Below, in pieces: positions 57,429 through 64,000 of a DNA stretch of 64,000 nt. Source of the stretch: Kalaharituber pfeilii (lineage: Eukaryota; Ascomycota; Pezizomycetes; Pezizales; Pezizaceae). How positions within the stretch are numbered: position 1 is the stretch's first letter; every line of letters begins with the position of its first letter. The translations under genes and the position numbers were made by a program. The stretch is taken from NCBI GenBank assembly GCA_015179045.1, contig WHUZ01000083.1:208391-272390 (forward strand). Direction: 5' to 3'. The notes below the pieces were generated by a model, which was not told where the DNA came from, did no database searches, and saw only the letters and a program-made list of their open reading frames with translations.

Positions 57429-60400
57429 GTGGTAGTTAAGGTACTTAATGTGAGAAAGGTTTGGGAGTATGCAGAAGCCATGGGGCCATGGGGAGAAGCT
57501 GAGCTGAGAATAATCAGCGAGGTGCCAAGGAATTTCGGAGCAGGTGAGAGTGAGCAGGCGGTGGGTTATAGGCAAGGACAAACAGCGATCTGGGTCTCGA
57601 AGTGGATATATGAGACACGGGGCATAGTTGAGCGGGAGGCAAGAATCGACGATGTGGTTGTTTTAGATATTGCGGAATGGCGAGTAATTGGGCTGTATCG
57701 ACATCCACGGCAGAGCAGAGAAACGCAAAACAGGTGGATGGAGGGACTGGTGAAACTATGTCAGGAAGCGAAGGATCGAGGACAGCAAGTTATGGTTGCA
57801 GGGGACATGAATGTTCAACACAAGTACTGGGCAGGGAGACTCTCTCCACGGGCCTGGGACGATAAACTTGAAGATCTTATTAAGAGCATTACAGGATGGA
57901 TGGATGCAATAGGACTTAGAGCGGCGGTGAACAGAGGCGATCCAGTTACGAGGCGGGAGAAGGTACAGCACAAGGCCAGTTACTCGGCCATTGATATGAT
58001 TGCGGGTACTCGACCTCTGGGCAAGGTACAGAAGTGGTGGATCGGTTCGGACCATGCGGTGCTGGTAGTGGGGTTATCGGCACCCTTTGGAGGTCCAGCC
58101 GTAACAGGGAAGGGCGGAACAAGGAGACGTAAGAGGACAGATAAGGGACCTCCAAGTCAGAGAGATGCTGAGGCTGGGGTCGTGGCCGAGGCCGTAGCCG
58201 GAGCCGGAACAGGTCTTCGCGGTGCAATTGCTGGAATGCGGGAGATATTGGTGCAACCATTAGGGGGGAGCGTAGGGATCAAAGAGATTGAGGAAGTCCT
58301 AGGAACTAGAGTATTTGGCAAGAGGCAGGAGGCAAGAAAGGGACAATGTGAGTGGTGGAATGATGAGCTAGAGCGACAGCGTGGGGAGCTACATCAACAG
58401 ACTCGGCGGGTGGATAGGGCACGTGTTAGAGCTACTGGCAATGAAGCGGAGAGGCAGGAACAAATACTGCGGAGACTCCGGAAGGACTTTCGAAGGAAAG
58501 TAAGGAGAGCTAGAGATACGTATCTGGATGAACGATTGGGCAAAGAAGATGTTCTGCTAGAAGGGGGTGAATTGGGAGAAATGGACAAGGTTTGGGAGAC
58601 ATGGAGGCGGGTCTCAGGGAAGAAACGGAAGAGGTGTATTGGCTTGGTCCCAGGACCACCAGGACTGGCTCCGGAGGAGGTCATAGAGGGAATTGTACAG
58701 GCAAATTTCCCGTCATGTAATAGGGAGGTTCTGGGAGCAGGGGAGGTGACGTATAGGCAAGCTCTAGCAGAGAATATTGACCAGGGGACAAATAGGGAGT
58801 CACAGAACTGGAGGGAGATATGGAAGAAGGTATGGAGAAAGCTCAGCGGCAAAGCGGCAGCAGGAATCGACGGTTGGAATAAGCGAGCGCTAGCAAAAGT
58901 GGTGAAAGCAGCTGGGCCAGAGGCAGAGGAACGGCTATTAGGAGAGGTGTTTAGGAAGAAGTGGGAAGAGCATGAAAGCTGGGATGGAAGAAGGGATAGA
59001 AGAATCAAGATGATCATGAAGCCAGGGCGAACAGCAGCTGGAGACCTGTCCAGCTGGCGACCAGTTGGTGTTATGGGCATTTTGGAGAAGCTATATGAGA
59101 TGGGCCTAGTTGAAGGTATGAAAGCGAAAGTGCGCTGGTTTGAGCATACACTGGGAGCGCGCACAGGACAGGGAGCGGTGGATCTGCTGATCAAGCATGC
59201 AGACTATGAACGCATCTTTATAAGGAGGAGTACGTGTGTTAAGAAGACTGAGTGTCATTCCAATACTCACGCTAGGCTCGGTATCTACTTTGACGTCAAG
59301 TCGGCCTTCACGGGAACGTCAGGGGCACAGGTTCTACACGCTTTAATGGCACATCTGGAGTTGGTGGAATGGGCAGATGCAGTGATTGATAGGGCAACGG
59401 AACGGACTGCCTGGATTCAGTGGGATGGGCCGGGAGAAGAGGGAAGGCCAGTAATAGTCAATGGGCTACCACAAGGAGGGCCAGCGTCGCCTCTTATTTG
59501 GTGCCTAGTAATGGATGTGGCACTGCGAATGGCGAGGCGGAGTCTAGAGAAGAGGATCTGGGATTATATGGCTAAGCAGGGGTCCTCCGGTGGGTCTAAG
59601 AGGCAGGCAGGGATGGGACATCTATCAGAGCAACAAAAGCGAGTAGTCGACTGGAGAATCAAGAACAAACACAATATAGAGGTTGACACAGATGCCTATA
59701 TGGATGATGGGTTTATAGGTATTACGGGTCTATTACCTGGCAAACAGTGGGATAACTTTCTTGGGCTCATAGAAGATACGCTTAAGGAGTTCGAGGATAC
59801 CTGGGGGCTGGTGTTACCAAAGGAAAAGCGGCATACCGTTGCATACGGAGGAGACAAGAAGGACGGTGATCAGAAACGACAATATGAGAGGCTCGGAGTT
59901 AAGACACCGAATACAATAAAGGGGAATTACCAAGATACAGTAAGTATAAGGGTCAAGAAAGCATGGGGACGGACGTGGCAGATGGCACAAACCATAAGAG
60001 AGAGACGTCTAGGAATAGATGTTATAGTTAAGCTGATTAACATAATACTACTTCCAACACTTACCTATGGAGCGGAGATATACAAGTCTACAAAGGATCG
60101 GGAAACACTGAGAAAAGGGCACACACGAATGGTTAGGGCACTGCTGCAGTTACCTACGAGCGTCTCGTTCAAGGTAGCAGTAGGGGCACTGGGAGTCATA
60201 CCAACGGACGCATACATTGATAAGCTTCGGAGGAGAGCAGCCATTAGGATAGCAACAGTCCCAGGTCATAAACCGGAGTAGGATAGGGAAAGGAAGTCTA
60301 GTTGATAAGCTGATACAGGAGGCGGTGGGGGAAGAGCTAGGCACCAGAATCGAGTTACACGTAGCTCGGGAGTGGGAGCCGTGGAGAAAGGGAATAATCT

Positions 60401-61368
60401 TGGGAAGTATGGAGACAGAGCAGAGGCGACCAAAGGAGGAGGAATGTGAACGGTGGATTGCTGCAGTGGCAGTGTGGGAAGAAGAGCAGGTTTGGAGTGG
60501 GGCACAGGTGTGGTATACGGATGGGAGCCGCTCAGAGGCTGGGGTAGGGGCAGCAGCAGTTAGGGTCCGCAAGCCGACACTGGGAGCATATGGGGGTGTG
60601 GGTGAGCAAGAGTCAAACAGATATGAGGCATACAGGGTAGCATTACCGGACACATATGACAACGACGTAGCCGAGCTAGCTGCGGTTCTGGAGGCATGCC
60701 GGGTGGCGCTCTTGCGAGCTGATAGGGGCCTTGGAAAAGGGAAGATGTACATCCTGACAGACTCACAGTATGTGGTACGGACAGCGTTGGACGGACAGTG
60801 CAAAGCACGCTCAAGATTAGAGCACGAACTCCTCAGGATGAGCAGCAAGCTGGCGGATAAAGGCATAGAGGGATATATAATCTGGGTTCCGGCACATCTG
60901 GGGATTGCTGGGAACGAGAGAGCAGACAAAGAGGCCAAGAGGGCAGTAGTAGAACCGGGGTGGAGGATGCAGGGGGTCCCCGGCCAACTTACGGTCGCAG
61001 AAGTTAGGGCACGAGATGGAGCGGAGTTTGCGAAGGACTTGGGGGCAAAGGCGTGGGGTCTAGGGCTGCGGCACTGGACCAACAAGGGAGTGAGAGCGTT
61101 CATGGAGATATCTCGCAAGAGGGTAGCGTGCCCTCTCTGTGGGAAAGACAAGCCGGCAATGAGAGATCATATCATGCGGAAATGCCGGAGGCTCAAGAGG
61201 GAGAGGCTAGAGGAAGGCCTCTATGGGACGCGCAGGAATGGGCGGGTGGTACCCACAGATTTTGATATCTGGTTCGGGAAAGAGGAGTGGTCCAGGACGC
61301 AGAATTTCTGCATGAGGGTAGCAGAGCGGATTCGGCCTGCCAACTTTGGGAAGCGGGGCCAAGGGTAG
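57429..61368 (+). pseudogene. LINE ORF2: endonuclease, reverse transcriptase, RNase H; one frameshift
   Basis: The first frame (57429-60281, 950 residues) begins at a non-ATG position (VVKVLNVRKVWEY). It has the APE endonuclease (AGDMNVQHKYWAG; SAIDMIAG; GSDHAVLVV) and the RT (YFDVKSAF; GLPQGGPASPLIW; YMDDG). A single shift near 60265-60275 moves to the second frame, which continues NRSRIGKGSLVDKLIQEAVG into RNase H. That domain has VWYTDGSRSEAG, a Glu in NDVAELAAVLEA, ILTDSQYVV and GNERADKEAKRA, followed by the zinc-binding CPLCGKDKPAMRDHIMRKC. All catalytic residues expected for the three domains are visible. Only the frameshift and ORF1 truncation prevent activity, so this is a recent copy or one with a sequencing error. 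Confidence 0.85.
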
Positions 61369-61940
61369 GAGGGTGGAAGGAGGCGATGGGAGGATTGCTG
61401 GTGGAACTCATTTTCTTCTTTCTTTCTTTGCTTTTGGTTTTTTGTTTTTCTTTCCTAGAGGGGGCAACCCCGTTTCCTATGTAAAGTCTTGTACTGCGTA
61501 TAGTCCCGGAAAATGTGCGATAGCCAGGCACCGTCGGGGACATTAAATAATAACAAGCCGTCGTCCCCACAGCTTTGCGACCTTATCCCTCCTTGTGAAA
61601 TTCGAATGCCGAGCTATTATCATCCCCCCCACTGCTGGCTTTATCAAATACTTACGTACACTTTATGGATACATTAATTCAAGTATCTATAAATTCTTCC
61701 TAGCTGTTCACTAAATATACTCACGGCAGCTACCTCTTTCTAATGTCAGTAGTTTTAAAAGAGAAATTAAGTAATTAAATGTCTCTGAAAGCATTATTGC
61801 TATAGCCTTGGCATGCTACCTGTATGCCTGCCACTATGTCACTTTCGAGGGCTCGGTTAAGATTAGGAAACATCCGTAATAGGAAATCCTCCACGCCTCT
61901 TTTCACCCTTCCCATACCGTGTAGCGTCCCCCAAAGCCCC

Positions 61941-61980
61941 GCTAACAGGGTATATAACAAACCCGTACCCCTTCAGTTAG
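61941..61980 (+). promoter_or_regulatory. Core promoter of P10
   Basis: GGGTATATAAC then AAACCCGTACCCC and TTCAGTTAG on the plus strand. The leader at about 62018-62050 has two copies of TCGCTCACACAAA. Confidence 0.6.
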
Positions 61981-62167
61981 AGGTCATACTGCCGTGCTCC
62001 TTTGCTCACTGTCATCGTCCTCGCTCACACAAAATCTTCGCTCACACAAAGCTCATACCTTGACACACCCCACAATATCACACTCAACACTGTCAGATTG
62101 TACCTCCTCGTGAACCTTGTTCGTAAAGTAGATCAATAAAGTTAAAAGGTTGTTCCAAGCGTTACAA

Positions 62168-62947
62168 ATGGCTGGAAAAATCGTAAAGAAGTCCGGTGCT
62201 GCTGCTACTGCTCGCACTCCGATCGTTCGTAAAGCCGTGAAAGGAACTCCAGGCTACATGCAGCCAACGCTGGCCTCAAAGGCAAAAGCGATGAGAAGAC
62301 CTCTGTTAGAGGAGGAGGACCCAGGCTGGTTTGACGTCATGCATCGTGTCGCAGCTTGGGTAACATCGCTGGAGCACTGCTTTGAGGGAACAGAAGCAGA
62401 CCTCCCTTACTGCCATACCTTTGAAAACGCATCTGAAGAGATAATACCCATGAGCAGGGCCTGCTCCATCGCTTCCACCGTTTCCTCCCATGCTATCCCA
62501 TCTGGGGGACGTTCTCACGTTCCTCGTGGTAATTATCAGAGGCTTCACGGTAGTTCTCTTGTCCATCCCGCTCCCTGCTCCGTCACTTCCACTGCACTCT
62601 CGTATGCTGCACTCTCGTATGCTGTCCCCTCTGGGGGACACTCCCACGCCTCTCGTCGGAATTATCAGAGGCTGCACAGCAGCTCTTGTACACCTGCCCC
62701 TTCGTCCTCCTCCGCCTCCTCCCATGCATTCCGCTCTGGAGGGCGTTCCCACATTCCACGTGGGAATTACATGAAGCTTCATGGCTGCCGGTAACTAGGA
62801 GTGGCCTAGGTATGATGTATCCTCTCACATTCTCTCATGCTGCGCAAATCTAGGATGCTGCCAATAACTTTTGTTAGCAGGTCTGGTACTACGAGGAGCA
62901 TCAACGACCCCAATGAAGTTCGCCGTTGTCCTGGAAAAATTGAATAG
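62168..62947 (+). CDS. SHIP-repeat protein P10 (two exons, inverted locus)
   Basis: Exon 1 is 62168-62790, the intron 62791-62880 (90 nt, GTAACT...AATAACTTTTGTTAGCAG) and exon 2 62881-62947, giving about 229 residues. It is the only P gene on the plus strand. It has three repeats, cores SHVP, SHAS and SHIP; the middle one has lost both Ile and Pro. A 15 bp tandem duplication (GCACTCTCGTATGCT) adds five residues before the second repeat (ALSYAALSYAV). Exon 2 reads SGTTRSINDPNEVRRCPGKIE and stops two bases out of phase with P2. P10 lies between a LINE and an inverted copy of the linker, so the locus was inverted relative to gene B-P6. Confidence 0.7.
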
Positions 62948-63645
62948 ACAGGCAGGGTTTTCCTAGCTATTGGGAACTGAGGGGGTTCTTGGTGAGTACT
63001 CTGACAAATTCCTTGTAGCTCATCATTAAGTCGCAAGTACCGATGATACCTGCCAGAGCGCCAACGAGTGTCGACCAGAGTGCCAAAAGAAGGGGAGATT
63101 TGGGGACACTTGAGGACGGTAAAAGCGGAGTGAGGGATTTGTGGCTACAGTTTCAAAAAAGTTCTGTTTTGTCTTTCTGTTGTTATTCGTTTTTGAATTT
63201 TGTTCTGTCTGTTTTTTTTTTGTTTTTTTTTTGTTTTTTTTTTTGTTTTGGCTTTTTAGTTATGGCGTATTAGTTTCAATAGAGCTGTTCCAAATGGTTT
63301 ACTCTCCTCTTAATTCGTTTTAAGTGATATAAAGTATTACGAGTTTGTAAGCAATTGACTGGTCGCGTCATCCGCACCTACAGTATACCAATCGATGTCT
63401 CCATTCCACGAGTATTAGTATATACTTAGTCATCTACCCGCCATTGAACCAGCTAACTCCTTAGCTGTATTGGTATGTTACCTGATCCTCTCCCACCCCG
63501 GTAGTCGATTCTGGAAGATTGCCGTTGGTGGAGAGATATTTCTCGTATTGAGGGGCTTCTCAGCTTCAATGGTCCTTGCCTGTTCGCCGGCGGGGGCTCA
63601 CTGGTTCATGATGGTAAGATAGGGGTCAACTTTGACTACTGTGTT
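62948..63645 (+). repeat. 3' flank of P10 and inverted linker
   Basis: No further gene. The 3' UTR-like T-rich tract (63160-63260) and TTTCAATAGAGCTG landmark match the minus-strand copies downstream of P2, P3, P5, P6 and P9. The last 100 bases are the linker in reverse orientation. Confidence 0.6.
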
Positions 63646-63647
63646 CT

Positions 63648-64000
63648 ACCGGGATATTGCGCATAACCGGGATATTGCGCACTTTCGGGTGACTAATAAA
63701 CGACTTGTCAAAATTCAACGACTTATTCAATTGACTTCAAATTAAATACAATGCATCTAGATACATGTAGAAACCTATTTTAGACCTTGTTTAAGCACAC
63801 AGAAATTTTTCAGGTGGGATGATTTTGGTAACATACCTATTTTGGAAGGACAGACATTTGAAGGTCTAACTTTTGCAGAATCATTTCCCAAGTGTCACAG
63901 CCATTGTGGTAGATGCTCTTGTGGGTCTAGATGGTGGGTGCGAAGTAGAAAAGAGCTGGCGTCTTGTGGGTGGAAGTGGTGTCTGAACAACTATAGTATC
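63648..64000. mobile_element. Left end of another transposon (incomplete)
   Basis: The linker homology breaks near 63645 and is followed by two direct copies of ACCGGGATATTGCGCA (63655 on and 63673 on), the kind of subterminal repeat seen at DNA-transposon ends. The element runs off the window; no coding sequence is visible in the part shown. Confidence 0.4.

Larger units (their letters stand above)
56966..61557 (+). mobile_element. Nearly full-length LINE (APE-RT-RNase H), different tail type
   Basis: A 4.6 kb non-LTR element, 5'-truncated in ORF1, with ORF2 complete except for one frameshift. Its 3' end reads GGGGACATTAAATAATAAC, with no poly(A) and no CGCCATAGCCC hairpin, so it is a different family from the Tad1-type fragments elsewhere. 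No target duplication is seen. The left flank is the gene C linker and the right flank is the beta flank of P10, so a rearrangement accompanied or followed insertion. Confidence 0.85.

Noticed and set aside
58394..59194. 266-residue minus-strand frame opposite LINE ORF2
   Set aside because: Shadow of the high-purine ORF2 coding strand; the sense frame has unmistakable endonuclease and RT motifs.
8904..62947. P genes as secreted RiPP precursors (repeated core peptide, Kex2-type processing)
   Set aside because: No signal peptide and no regular dibasic sites between repeats; the basic N-terminus begins MAGK and is not hydrophobic.

Overview
The window looks like a repeat-rich chromosomal segment of a filamentous ascomycete. 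The signs are Tad1-type LINEs ending in RNase H, Ty1/copia elements primed from a half initiator tRNA, Tc1/mariner-like elements, short introns of 65-101 nt, and a gene with a STAND-type N-domain and ankyrin repeats. The ankyrin style and transposon load remind me of Pezizomycetes (truffles and relatives), but this is inference from the sequence alone. I found no tRNA, rRNA or CRISPR array and no recognisable housekeeping gene.

The notable content is an amplified set of non-transposon genes. Ten loci, P1-P10, encode a family I call the SHIP-repeat family. Each has a basic N-terminal block (MAGK..., then YMQPTLASKAKA), a short WFDVMHR helix-like block, and 3-7 tandem units of about 33-40 residues built on SGGRSHIPRGNYQRLHG. 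Three further loci, A-C, encode a 413-414 residue protein (KIPRP family) with four evenly spaced motifs, SKIPRP, SMIPTP, SMIPRP and CKIPRK. Both families carry repeated [ST]-x-I-P cores beside basic and Pro/Ser residues. This is the consensus by which +TIP proteins bind EB1-type microtubule plus-end proteins. They also share an almost identical core promoter (TATA box followed directly by AAACCCGTACCCC) and a resemblance near the N-terminus (IPxY...PT.A.KAK). I read them as two branches of one lineage-specific family. The EB1 link is a hypothesis. In the P genes the apparent stop lies inside a conserved 89-101 nt GT-AG intron, and a second exon adds 10-39 residues.

Layout: 0-0.5 kb, inverted flank fragment; 0.5-2.9, gene A; 2.9-7.6, decayed copia-1 cut by a LINE; 8.9-15.3, P1, P2, P3; 15.9-20.4, AT-rich nest of old DNA transposons; 20.7-24.5, P4, P5; 25.2-29.7, gene B with a TIR element in its 3' flank; 30.3-31.3, P6; 31.9-34.2, degenerate LINE; 35.3-37.5, N-domain/ankyrin gene; 38.0-43.8, copia-2 with both LTRs and target-site duplication but a decayed interior; 44.0-45.6, solo LTR with nested elements and a mariner-type MITE; 46.3-52.5, P7, P8 (5'-deleted), P9; 54.7-56.9, gene C; 57.0-61.6, nearly intact LINE; 61.9-63.0, P10 in inverted orientation; 63.6-64.0, the edge of another transposon.

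The P-gene plus KIPRP-gene block at 23.2-28.8 kb is duplicated at 51.1-56.7 kb, so the cluster grows by segmental duplication while transposons keep inserting between the genes. At least seven of those insertions are ultra-short retroposed units of about 40 nt plus poly(A), each with its own target-site duplication.
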